Below, piece after piece: positions 18,387 to 26,201 of a stretch of 64,000 nt of DNA (its first letter is position 1; every line of letters starts with the position of its first letter). The notes under the pieces are model-generated. The model saw only the letters and a program-made list of their open reading frames with translations, searched no databases and was not told the DNA's origin. The stretch lies in NCBI RefSeq assembly GCF_044904605.1, contig NZ_JADIKI010000022.1, forward strand, positions 248,001 to 312,000, written 5' to 3'. The translations under genes and the position numbers were made by a program. Source of the DNA: Dyella_B humi (GTDB taxonomy: Bacteria > Pseudomonadota > Gammaproteobacteria > Xanthomonadales > Rhodanobacteraceae).

Positions 18387-19091
18387 ATGCCGTCGAACAC
18401 TTGTCACCCGAACGCCCCACACGTGAAGCTGAACGCCCCCGACTGGTACACCTCGTCGCTGATGATGGATCGCGCCTTGGACGCCATCCTGCGCCGGGTC
18501 AAGAAGTTCGATCGCAAGCACGACATCCCTTATCTCGCCGGCTACAGCCAGGATGGCAAGACCATCTACATCGATCGTCATCTGCCCAAGTCGTTCACGT
18601 TCCGCGGCCGCACCGTCGAGGTGGATCGGTTTTTGATCCTGCACGAGGAAGTGGAGAAAACGCTGATCGACCAGCTCGGCCTGCATTATCTGCATGCGCA
18701 TCAGATCGCCACGCGCGCCGAGGAAGCCGCGGTGCACGCCCAGCGTATTACCTGGAAGGCCTACGACCGCTTCATGCAGAAGTACGTGAAAAGGATCGGC
18801 GACGAGCGCCTGGCGAAGGTGCCGGTGGACCTCGATCTCAAACCCTATCGCGACTATCACGATTACGATTTGCTGCGACAGATGGAACAGCATCTGGCGC
18901 GGGACGCTGTGCCGCCCGGAGTCAAGAAGGCGGAATTGAAAACCTATGCCACCGCGTTCCGCGAGGAACTACGCGTGCGGGAGCACCACGCAGCGGCGAG
19001 CGACGTCGTTGGCACCGTCAATCCCAAACGAGCCACGACGGCGAAGAAGACCGCAAAGCGTGGCAAGGCTGCCGCAAAAAGCGTTCGATAA
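18387..19091 (+). CDS. Conserved hypothetical protein with Lys/Ala-rich tail
   Basis: 234 residues, no signal peptide or membrane segment. A conserved-looking core (about 12-160) includes NAPDWYTSSLMMDRALDA, GKTIYIDRHLPKSFTFRGR, the acidic-His motif LHEEVEKTLID and YLHAHQIATRAEEAAVHA. The C-terminus (about 205-234) is a basic Ala/Lys tail (TAKKTAKRGKAAAK) like those of histone-like or nucleic-acid-binding proteins. I recall similar hypothetical proteins in alpha- and gammaproteobacteria but no assigned function. The HEEVE with later His/Glu residues could be a metal site (inference). Stands alone between tRNA-Pro and a chemoreceptor. Confidence 0.75.
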   Translation: MPSNTCHPNAPHVKLNAPDWYTSSLMMDRALDAILRRVKKFDRKHDIPYLAGYSQDGKTIYIDRHLPKSFTFRGRTVEVDRFLILHEEVEKTLIDQLGLHYLHAHQIATRAEEAAVHAQRITWKAYDRFMQKYVKRIGDERLAKVPVDLDLKPYRDYHDYDLLRQMEQHLARDAVPPGVKKAELKTYATAFREELRVREHHAAASDVVGTVNPKRATTAKKTAKRGKAAAKSVR

Positions 19092-19227
19092 AGCGGCTGC
19101 TTCCAACAACTTGGCTTGCAGATAAAGTTCCAGGCATGTCTGCGGTAGCTTGCTTCCCTGCAAGCGATCATCCCTCTGTGCGCAGAACTCCCTCTGCTTG
19201 AAGGGAAGCCTTGTGGGAAGGTTCGTG

Positions 19228-19271
19228 GCAAGTACCCCTCCACCCTGCACGCAGGTGGGATGGGTACTTGC
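19228..19271. repeat. Hairpin repeat with 10-bp outer arms
   Basis: GCAAGTACCC (19228-19237) pairs with GGGTACTTGC (19262-19271); inside, CCACC-TGC pairs with GCAGGTGG with one bulge. It lies just past the chemoreceptor stop codon. The right arm GGGTACTTGC recurs at about 43256-43265 beside other GC hairpins, so it is probably a dispersed intergenic element. Confidence 0.65.
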
Positions 19272-19276
19272 AGAGC

Positions 19277-20935
19277 TCAGGCCGCCTCCAACTGCGAGCG
19301 ATGCGCCACTCGCGAACCCGTCAAGTTGGATGGCGCTGGCGAACGGTTGGCCGCCTCTTTGTCGCCGAGCTTGAAAAACGCCACGCTCTCAACCAGCGAA
19401 CGCGCACGCACCTGCACGGTGTCTGCCGCGGCGGCAGCTTCCTCCACCAGCGCGGCATTGTTCTGCGTGACCTCGTCCATTTGGCGCACTGCACGGTTTA
19501 CCTGCTGGATACCGCTTGCCTGTTCCATGCTCAATGTGGCGATGGACTCCACCGTCTTGGTGACATCGTCCACACTGCCGAGCAGCTTCCCGACCATCGA
19601 CTCCGCGCGGCCGATGATTTGCGTACCGCTTCCAATGATGGTGACGGATTCCTCGATCAGGGCACGAATTTCGCGAGAGGCACTACGCGAGCTGCGCGCC
19701 AACGCCTGCACTTCCGCCGCCACGATGTTGAAGCCTTTGCCAGCTTCACCTGCACGCGCCGCTTCCACTGACGCATTCAGAGCAAGGATGTGCGTCTGCG
19801 TGGCGATGCGGTCCATCGTCTCGGTGATCTCGGTAATGCGATTGGCCACGCTTTGTACTTGCGTCATCGCACCGACCGCTTCGGACATGGCCGCGCCGCT
19901 CTGACGTGCGATGTCGGAAGCCGATTCTGCCAGGCGGCTCGCTTCATGCGCGCGCGAGGCGTTGGCGTTCACGCCTTGGGTGAACGCCTGCATCGACGAT
20001 GCGGTTTCCTCCAGAGCGGCAGCCTGTTCGCTGGTGCGTGCGGAAAGATCCTGGTTACCGGCGGCGATCTGCCGGGTGGAGGCGGAAATCTCGGTGGAGC
20101 CGGCGCGAATCACGCCCACCACGTTGCGCAGTTGCTCGTTCATCGAGGCCAGCGCGGAAAGCAGCTTGCCGGTTTCGTCGCGGCTCGTTGCAACCACCTC
20201 AGTGGAGAGATCGCCTTCGGCAACCGCCTGCGCCACTTTTACGGCGCGCCCCAGCGGCGCGGTGATGCTATAGGCGAGCAGCCAGACCAGTAAAGCACCG
20301 GCGATCATCGCGCACAGCACCACTGACGCCAGCAACATGCACGCCTGGCCGAACGCCGCGCTGCTTTCCGCGTCGATGCGCTTTGATGCCGCCTCGGCCT
20401 CCCGCTTCATGCCGGCAACCAGCTCGTCGATGGCTGTCGTAGGCGCGCGATCGATGCCGGTGACCATCCCGTCGACAACGTGCACGCTCTTCTCGTCCTT
20501 CGCGTCGTAATGCTGGATGGCGGCCAGGTATTTCGAGCCGAGTTCGGCGTGCTTGGACGCTGCATTGTCCACCCCGCGCGTGTCGAGACCGAGTTCGTTC
20601 ATCTGCTGCTTGAGTGTGGTTAGGTCCGTGTCGACCGCATGCGACTGTGCGACGAAGGCATCGTGGTATTTCTTGAACTTATCGGCATCTGCGCCGCGCA
20701 GCAGTAGATCCTTCCACTCCTGCACCTGCTTCTTGAAATCCACCTGCGTGACGCGCGCGGTATCGACCGCCGCCGCAAACCGGGTCGCCGTTTCGGCAGA
20801 GCGAATCTGCAGATCATGGGTGCGGACCAGTCCACGCCAGCCACCGAAGCCTACGATGACGGTCGCTGCAAGCAAGACAACGCCGAGCAGGCCTAGACGT
20901 GCAGCGATAGGTAAATCACGGAAACGAAAATTCAT
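19277..20935 (-). CDS. Methyl-accepting chemotaxis protein
   Basis: About 552 residues. A membrane helix near the N-terminus (LGLLGVVLLAATVIVGFGGW) and a second near residue 200 bound a periplasmic four-helix-bundle sensor domain. HAMP (about 215-270) and a long cytoplasmic signalling coiled coil follow, with the CheA/CheW tip TETMDRIATQTHILALNASVEAARAGE (motif IATQTHILALNASVEAARAG) and the methylation-helix end DEVTQNNAALVEEAAAAA. No C-terminal CheR-tethering NWETF-type pentapeptide is seen. A start at 20947 is also possible; neither has a strong ribosome site. The ligand cannot be predicted. Confidence 0.93.
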   Translation of the reverse strand: MNFRFRDLPIAARLGLLGVVLLAATVIVGFGGWRGLVRTHDLQIRSAETATRFAAAVDTARVTQVDFKKQVQEWKDLLLRGADADKFKKYHDAFVAQSHAVDTDLTTLKQQMNELGLDTRGVDNAASKHAELGSKYLAAIQHYDAKDEKSVHVVDGMVTGIDRAPTTAIDELVAGMKREAEAASKRIDAESSAAFGQACMLLASVVLCAMIAGALLVWLLAYSITAPLGRAVKVAQAVAEGDLSTEVVATSRDETGKLLSALASMNEQLRNVVGVIRAGSTEISASTRQIAAGNQDLSARTSEQAAALEETASSMQAFTQGVNANASRAHEASRLAESASDIARQSGAAMSEAVGAMTQVQSVANRITEITETMDRIATQTHILALNASVEAARAGEAGKGFNIVAAEVQALARSSRSASREIRALIEESVTIIGSGTQIIGRAESMVGKLLGSVDDVTKTVESIATLSMEQASGIQQVNRAVRQMDEVTQNNAALVEEAAAAADTVQVRARSLVESVAFFKLGDKEAANRSPAPSNLTGSRVAHRSQLEAA

Positions 20936-21046
20936 GGAAAACCGCATGGAAAAGATGCCGAGTTATAGGAAATATCGGCATAAGTGCGGTTTTCTTAAGC
21001 GGATAGCAGTCGGGCCGGGCATGTTTCCCGGCTCGACGCTAGCCTT

Positions 21047-22279
21047 TCAGTAAAGCACGCGGGCGCGCAATGTGCCCGGAATCGCCGCCAATTTATCCTT
21101 CAGCGATGCCGCTTGATGCTCATCGGCAGAGACATCGATCACCACATAGCCCACGTCCGCGCTGGTCTGCAGGAACTGCGCGTCGATGTTGATGTTGCCG
21201 GCAGAGAACAGCTCATTGATACGCGAAAGTACACCCGGCACGTTGCGATGGATGTGCAGCAGGCGGCGGCTGTGCGGATGCTCGGGCAGCGTTACTTCAG
21301 GGAAGTTGACGGCCGAGAGCGTGGAGCCGTTGTCGCTGTAGCGCACCAGCTTGCTGGCTACTTCGATGCCGATGTTTTCCTGTGCTTCCAGCGTACTGCC
21401 GCCGATGTGTGGCGTAAGGATGACGTTATCCATGCCGATCAGCGGCGAGACGAACGGATCGTCATTGCCTTTTGGTTCCACCGGAAACACATCGATCGCC
21501 GCGCCGCCGATATGTTCGCTGCGCAAGGCCTCCGCCAATGCATCGATGTCGACCACCGTGCCGCGCGAGGCATTGAGCAACAAAGCGCCCTTACGCATCT
21601 TGGTCAACTCATCTCGGCCGATCATCAGCTTGGTGGCAGGTGTTTCCGGCACATGCAGCGTGACCACGTCGGCACGTTCGAGCAGATCGTCCAGGCTTGC
21701 GGCAGCACGCGCATTGCCCAACGAGAGCTTCGCTTCGATGTCGTGAAAGATCACGCGCATGCCCAGGCTTTCAGCCAGTACTCCAATCTGCGTGCCGATG
21801 TGGCCGTAGCCAACGATGCCGAGTACTTTGTCACGTACTTCGAAGCTGCCGGCGGCAGATTTGGTCCAGCCGCCGCGATGGCACAGCGCGTTCTTCTGCG
21901 GGATGCCACGCAGCAGCATGATCGCTTCGGCAATGACGAGTTCCGCCACGCTGCGCGTATTGGAGTAGGGCGCGTTGAAGACGGGAACGCCAAGCTTCCC
22001 CGCTGCGCCGAGATCCACCTGATTGGTGCCAATGCAATAGCAGCCCACCGCGATCAGGCGCTTGGCGTGATCCAGCACGTCGGCGGTGAGATGCGTGCGC
22101 GAGCGGATGCCGACGATGTGTGCATCGGCGATGCGCGCTTTCAGTTCGTCCTCCGGCAAGGATTTGGCGTGGTACTCAATCTGGCTGTAGCCCGCGCGTT
22201 GGAATGTTTCCACCGCCGTGCGGCTCACGCCTTCGAGCAGCAGTACCTTGATGTCTTGCTTGGGGAACGAGGTCTTCAT
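21047..22279 (-). CDS. serA: D-3-phosphoglycerate dehydrogenase SerA
   Basis: 410 residues, same length as E. coli SerA. First step of serine synthesis, 3-phosphoglycerate to 3-phosphohydroxypyruvate with NAD. Seen: N-terminal lid, Rossmann motif GIVGYGHIGTQ (about 155-165), catalytic Arg/Glu/His regions (LLNASRGTVVDIDAL, TPHIGGSTLEAQENIG) and a C-terminal ACT domain (about 335-410) that binds serine. The ATG at 22279 matches the family N-terminus. Divergent from a D-2-hydroxyglutarate-dehydrogenase-like gene, which fits known coupling of SerA's side activity on 2-oxoglutarate to a flavoprotein in Pseudomonas. Confidence 0.96.
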   Translation of the reverse strand: MKTSFPKQDIKVLLLEGVSRTAVETFQRAGYSQIEYHAKSLPEDELKARIADAHIVGIRSRTHLTADVLDHAKRLIAVGCYCIGTNQVDLGAAGKLGVPVFNAPYSNTRSVAELVIAEAIMLLRGIPQKNALCHRGGWTKSAAGSFEVRDKVLGIVGYGHIGTQIGVLAESLGMRVIFHDIEAKLSLGNARAAASLDDLLERADVVTLHVPETPATKLMIGRDELTKMRKGALLLNASRGTVVDIDALAEALRSEHIGGAAIDVFPVEPKGNDDPFVSPLIGMDNVILTPHIGGSTLEAQENIGIEVASKLVRYSDNGSTLSAVNFPEVTLPEHPHSRRLLHIHRNVPGVLSRINELFSAGNINIDAQFLQTSADVGYVVIDVSADEHQAASLKDKLAAIPGTLRARVLY

Positions 22280-22290
22280 GAGAGCGTCGC

Positions 22291-22306
22291 GTTTGGATGT
22301 CCAAAC
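22291..22306. promoter_or_regulatory. Palindromic operator candidate upstream of serA
   Basis: GTTTGGA-TG-TCCAAAC, perfect 7-bp arms, 12 bp before the serA start and 84 bp before the divergent flavoprotein gene. The position suits a repressor that controls one or both genes. The factor is unknown. Confidence 0.5.
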
Positions 22307-22389
22307 ACTATGCCAGATTTTGCGGCGTCGCAGCACTAGACGTGCCGGGCGGGCGCTGGCACGCTGGGCGCTTCCCTCCCGGAGCTGCC

Positions 22390-23775
22390 ATGAGCCCGCA
22401 AGCCCTCGCCGACCTTTCCAGCCGCCTGCCTGACCTGCGCCTGCTCACCGAGCCGGGCGACCTGGAGCATTACGGCCGCGACTGGACTCGGCGTTGGACC
22501 CCGGCTCCGCTGGCGATCGCGCTGCCGGCCTCCATCGAGGAAGTGCAGGGCATCGTGCGCTGGGCCAACGATCACAAGGTCGCAATCGTGCCGTCCGGCG
22601 GACGCACGGGGCTTTCGGGCGGCGCGGTGGCGGCCAACGGCGAGCTGGTGCTGAGCCTGGCGCGCATGAATCGGGTGCTGGGCTTCGACGCCGTGGACCG
22701 CACGCTGACCGTGCAGCCGGGCATCGCGCTGGAGGCTGTGCACACCGCGGCGCGCGAGCATGGCCTGATCTATCCAGTGGACTTCGCCGCGCGCGGCTCC
22801 TGCTCCATCGGCGGCAACATCGCCACCAATGCGGGCGGCATCCGCGTGATCCGCTACGGCAACACGCGCGAGTGGATCGCCGGCCTCAAGATGGTGGCGG
22901 GCAACGGCGAGCTGCTGGATCTCAATCGCGGTTTGATCAAGAACTCCAGCGGTTATGACTTGCGGCAATTAATGATCGGCTCGGAAGGCACGCTGGGCAT
23001 CATGGTGGAAGCCACGCTGCGTTTGACCGATCCGCCGCCGACCTCGCAGGTGATGCTGCTGGCGTTGCCGGACATGGAAGCATTGATGCAGGTGTTCGCA
23101 CTGTTCCGCGCGAAGCTCTCGCTGCAGGCTTTCGAGTTCTTCACCGACGTCGCCTTGAAGCATGTGCTGGCGCATGGCGCCCAGCGCGCGATCGACGGCG
23201 ACTACCCGTATTACGTGGTGACCGAATTCGATGCCGCGGATGAACGTGCGCAAGAAGCCGCGCTGGCCGTGTTCGAGCAAGGCATGGAGCAGGAATGGAT
23301 CGCCGACGGCGTGATGGCGCAGAGCGAAGCGCAGGCCGCAGCGCTGTGGCGTCTGCGTGAAGGCATTACCGAGAGCCTGGCTCCGCATAAACCCTACAAG
23401 AACGACATTTCTGTGCGCATCGGCGCGGTGCCCGCGTTTCTGCATGAGATACAAGCGTTGCTTGCGCGCGAATATCCGCAGATGGAAGTGGTGTGGTTCG
23501 GCCATATCGGCGACGGCAACCTGCACATCAATGTGCTGAAACCGACCGTGTTAGCCGATACGGATTTCATCGCGCAATGCGAGCACGTTACCAAGCTGCT
23601 GGCAGAGACGTTGCAGCGCCACGGCGGCAGCATATCCGCTGAGCATGGCATTGGGTTGGTGAAGCGCGCGTATCTGGAAAGCACACGCAGCGCGGCAGAG
23701 ATTGCGTTGATGCGCGGAGTGAAGGCGGTGTTTGATCCGAATGGGATTTTGAATCCTGGCAAATTGTTTGTCTGA
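22390..23775 (+). CDS. FAD-linked D-2-hydroxyacid dehydrogenase (D-2-hydroxyglutarate dehydrogenase-like)
   Basis: 461 residues. N-terminal FAD-binding PCMH domain (about 35-215: VPSGGRTGLSGGAVAANGELV, quoted by PSGGRTGLSGGAV, plus SIGGNIATNAGGIRVIRYGNTR) and a C-terminal FAD-oxidase domain (HIGDGNLHINVLKP, SAEHGIGLVKR) typical of GlcD/DLD2/D2HGDH enzymes. The ATG at 22390 has GGAG upstream. Divergent partner of serA, which strongly suggests removal of D-2-hydroxyglutarate made by SerA while regenerating oxoglutarate; electrons would go to ETF or quinone. GlcD or D-lactate dehydrogenase are alternatives. Confidence 0.86.
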   Translation: MSPQALADLSSRLPDLRLLTEPGDLEHYGRDWTRRWTPAPLAIALPASIEEVQGIVRWANDHKVAIVPSGGRTGLSGGAVAANGELVLSLARMNRVLGFDAVDRTLTVQPGIALEAVHTAAREHGLIYPVDFAARGSCSIGGNIATNAGGIRVIRYGNTREWIAGLKMVAGNGELLDLNRGLIKNSSGYDLRQLMIGSEGTLGIMVEATLRLTDPPPTSQVMLLALPDMEALMQVFALFRAKLSLQAFEFFTDVALKHVLAHGAQRAIDGDYPYYVVTEFDAADERAQEAALAVFEQGMEQEWIADGVMAQSEAQAAALWRLREGITESLAPHKPYKNDISVRIGAVPAFLHEIQALLAREYPQMEVVWFGHIGDGNLHINVLKPTVLADTDFIAQCEHVTKLLAETLQRHGGSISAEHGIGLVKRAYLESTRSAAEIALMRGVKAVFDPNGILNPGKLFV

Positions 23776-23906
23776 TCTTCCTGTCCCCAGCCTAAGTCGC
23801 CCCACCTTGGGCAAGGTTGGCCCATCGAAGAGGGAGTAGATGGCTCTTGGGTTGCCCAGCATCCCCTCGTACCATGTGCTTCCCCTTTCCAATACCGCCC
23901 ACACCC

Positions 23907-24866
23907 ATGTCCCAGCAGCGCCGCAGCTTGTATCCCGAGATCGAGCCCTACGACGTCGGCCAGCTCAAGGTCTCCGACCTGCACACGCTCTACTACGAGC
24001 AGAGCGGTAACCCACACGGAAAACCGGTAGTTTTCCTGCATGGCGGCCCTGGCGGCGGCACCAATCCGAAATGCCGGCGCTTCTTCGATCCGGCGGTCTA
24101 TCGCATCGTGCTGTTCGACCAGCGTGGCTGCGGCAAATCGACGCCGCATGCAGAGCTGACGGACAACACCACCTGGCATCTAGTCGCCGATATCGAGCGC
24201 TTGCGCGAGCACCTAGGGATAACGCGCTGGCAGGTGTTCGGTGGATCGTGGGGCTCTACGTTATCGCTGGCCTACGCGCAGACGCATCCGGATAAAGTGA
24301 CCGAACTGGTGTTGCGCGGCATCTTCATGCTGCGCCGCTGGGAGTTGGAATGGTTTTATCAGAAAGGCTGCGATGCGCTGTATCCGGATGCATGGGAAGC
24401 GTATCTGGCCGCGATTCCGGAGGTGGAGCGCGGCGATCTGATGAGCGCCTACCACCGCCGCCTGACCAGCGCGGATTCGCAGGTACGCTTGCATGCCGCA
24501 CGCGCCTGGTCGGTGTGGGAAGGTGCAACGAGTTTCCTGTATCAGGATGAGGCATACATCAACAGCAGCGGCGAAGACGAATTCGCGCTGGCGTTTGCAC
24601 GCATCGAATGTCACTACTTCGTGCACGGCGGTTTTTTCGAGCACGACGATCAGCTATTGCGCAACGTCGATCGTATGCGCCGCATTCCGGCGGTGATCGT
24701 GCAGGGGCGTTACGACGTGGTGTGCCCGATACGCAGCGCGTGGGATCTGCATCGCGCATGGCCGGAAGCGGATTTGCGCATTGTGCAGGATGCCGGGCAT
24801 TCGGCGTTCGAGCCCGGGATTGCGCATGAGTTGATTGAGGCGACGGACAGGTTTGGGCGTCGCTAG
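23907..24866 (+). CDS. pip: Proline iminopeptidase
   Basis: 319 residues, alpha/beta hydrolase releasing N-terminal proline from peptides. Seen: oxyanion-hole motif HGGPGGG, the DQRGCGKS stretch, nucleophile elbow GGSWGSTLSL, the catalytic Asp region VQGRYDVVCPI, and catalytic His in DAGHSAFEPG. Length matches Xanthomonas and Serratia Pip (about 313-317). The ATG at 23907 (MSQQRRSLYPEIEPY) fits the family; a longer frame to 23817 is unlikely. Cytoplasmic, no signal peptide. Confidence 0.95.
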   Translation: MSQQRRSLYPEIEPYDVGQLKVSDLHTLYYEQSGNPHGKPVVFLHGGPGGGTNPKCRRFFDPAVYRIVLFDQRGCGKSTPHAELTDNTTWHLVADIERLREHLGITRWQVFGGSWGSTLSLAYAQTHPDKVTELVLRGIFMLRRWELEWFYQKGCDALYPDAWEAYLAAIPEVERGDLMSAYHRRLTSADSQVRLHAARAWSVWEGATSFLYQDEAYINSSGEDEFALAFARIECHYFVHGGFFEHDDQLLRNVDRMRRIPAVIVQGRYDVVCPIRSAWDLHRAWPEADLRIVQDAGHSAFEPGIAHELIEATDRFGRR

Positions 24867-24906
24867 CTTTTTAGGGTTCGCCTTGAACGTCTGACTTCAG
24901 CGCATC

Positions 24907-24932
24907 GTCATTCCGGCCTTCGCCGGAATGAC
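24907..24932. repeat. REP-like palindrome between pip and upp
   Basis: GTCATTCCGGC-CTTC-GCCGGAATGAC, 11-bp arms, in the gap between convergent pip and upp. Its ends (GTCATTCC...GGAATGAC) match those of the larger element after queA, so it belongs to the same dispersed family. It could also serve as a bidirectional terminator. Confidence 0.75.
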
Positions 24933-24974
24933 GGCATGGCAAACATGGACCTTCACGGCTGGATTCGAGGTTTC

Positions 24975-25619
24975 TCAATCCAGCGCCGGCAACTGCTTCG
25001 TCCCAAAAATCTTATCCCCCGCATCGCCCAGCCCCGGCAGAATGTAGCCATGCTCATTGAGCCGCTCGTCGATCGCCGCGGTATAAATCTCGATATCCGG
25101 ATGCACTGCCTCGATGCGCTTTAACCCCTCCGGCGCCGCCACCAAAAACAGCCCTTTGATGCGCTTGCAACCGGCCGCTTTCAGCATGTCCACCGTAGCT
25201 ACCAGCGTGCCGGCAGTGGCCAGCATCGGATCGACGATCAGCGCGATGCGTTCGTCCATGCGGCCGGTAAGTTTTTCGTAGTAAGTGATCGGCTGCAGCG
25301 TCTGCTCGTCGCGCTGCAGGCCCACTACGCTAACTTTCGCAGAAGGGATCAACTCCAGCACGCCGGGCAGCATCCCTAAGCCTGCGCGCAGGATCGGCAC
25401 AATGGTGATCTTCTTGCCCTTGATCTGTCGTACGCTTACCGCCCCCGCCCAACCGTCGATCTGCGCTTCAACAGTTTCCAGATCCTTGGTGGCTTCATAG
25501 GTCAGTAGCGACGCGACTTCGGAAGCCAGCTCTCGGAATTCCTTGGTACTGATGCCGGCTCGGCGCATCAGGCCTAGCTTGTGCTGGATCAGAGGATGGC
25601 GAACTTCGGTGATCTTCAT
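24975..25619 (-). CDS. upp: Uracil phosphoribosyltransferase
   Basis: About 214 residues. Salvages uracil plus PRPP to UMP. Seen: N-terminus MKITEVRHPLIQHKLGLMR, PILRAGLGMLPGVLELIP (motif ILRAGLGML), the PRPP loop IVDPMLATAGT and the uracil-binding C-terminus LPGLGDAGDKIFGTKQ. In-frame ATGs exist upstream (25628 and 25682), but the conserved N-terminus begins at 25619. A terminator at 25666-25695 separates it from psiF. Confidence 0.96.
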   Translation of the reverse strand: MKITEVRHPLIQHKLGLMRRAGISTKEFRELASEVASLLTYEATKDLETVEAQIDGWAGAVSVRQIKGKKITIVPILRAGLGMLPGVLELIPSAKVSVVGLQRDEQTLQPITYYEKLTGRMDERIALIVDPMLATAGTLVATVDMLKAAGCKRIKGLFLVAAPEGLKRIEAVHPDIEIYTAAIDERLNEHGYILPGLGDAGDKIFGTKQLPALD

Positions 25620-25665
25620 GTGGATCATGACGTGCGGCTGGGTTTCGGCAAGCATAGCCGCAAAC

Positions 25666-25695
25666 GAAAAAGGCGCCGTCATGTGACAGCGCCTT
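25666..25695 (-). terminator. Intrinsic terminator after psiF
   Basis: On the minus strand AAGGCGC pairs with GCGCCTT (25689-25695 with 25670-25676), with extra GTCA/TGAC pairing inside, followed by TTTCGTTT. It lies between the psiF stop (25731) and the upp start (25619). Confidence 0.8.
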
Positions 25696-25730
25696 GGAGT
25701 TCGATGAGCCTTGGTGGATGTATCAGCGCA

Positions 25731-26048
25731 TCAATGGGCTTTCAGGCAGGCGCTGACGGCACTCTTGTAATCGGCGCCCTTCTTGCCAGCATTTTCCTTG
25801 CTGCATGCGGCCATCTTTTCTTGCTGAGTCATCTTGGCAGGCGTGGCCGCAGCAGTGTTATCGCCTTTCATGCAACTGCTGACGGCGCTCTTGTAGTCGG
25901 CGCCGGTTTTGCCTTTGGCAGCATGGCTGCAGTCGGCCATTTTCTGTTGCGACGAGGAGAGGGGCTTGCTTTGCGGTGCGTCGGCGAAAGCGGCGCTGGC
26001 GAAAACCAGGGCTGCGCTGGCGACGAGCAGGCTGAGACGCATGGACAT
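25731..26048 (-). CDS. PsiF-repeat small secreted protein
   Basis: 105 residues. Signal peptide (MSMRLSLLVASAALVFASAAFA), then two copies of the PsiF repeat, QQKMADCSHAAKGKTGADYKSAVSSCMK and QEKMAACSKENAGKKGADYKSAVSACLK (seen as KMADCSHAA/KMAACSKEN and DYKSAVSSC/DYKSAVSAC), each with two cysteines that could form a disulfide. Periplasmic. PsiF was named for phosphate-starvation induction in E. coli; its function is unknown. Strong AGGAGG ribosome site before the ATG at 26048. Confidence 0.9.
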   Translation of the reverse strand: MSMRLSLLVASAALVFASAAFADAPQSKPLSSSQQKMADCSHAAKGKTGADYKSAVSSCMKGDNTAAATPAKMTQQEKMAACSKENAGKKGADYKSAVSACLKAH

Positions 26049-26114
26049 GATGCTTCCTCCTGAAGTGGTGACCGGCGCTGGTACCGGTTGGCGCAGTCTA
26101 TGCCGTGTGAAGAA

Positions 26115-26196
26115 GCAGGGAAACAGGGAGCAGGAAACGGGGAACGTCGACGTTTCGGAAGGCTTTATGTTCCCCGTCTCCTGTTCCCCGTTCCTT
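26115..26196. repeat. Composite GTTCCCCG/CGGGGAAC repeat
   Basis: Between the aminotransferase and psiF genes, the words GGGAAACAGG, AAACGGGGAACG and then GTTCCCCGTCTCC, TGTTCCCCGTTCC form imperfect inverted and tandem repeats. The same words (GTTCCTCGTTCCCCGTTCC) occur at about 44682-44701 before amtB. Probably a dispersed simple intergenic repeat. Confidence 0.5.
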
Positions 26197-26201
26197 AGCT
26201 T

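Noticed and set aside
21113..22339. 408-codon plus-strand ORF opposite serA
   Set aside because: Antisense shadow; serA has all expected motifs and the ORF shows none.
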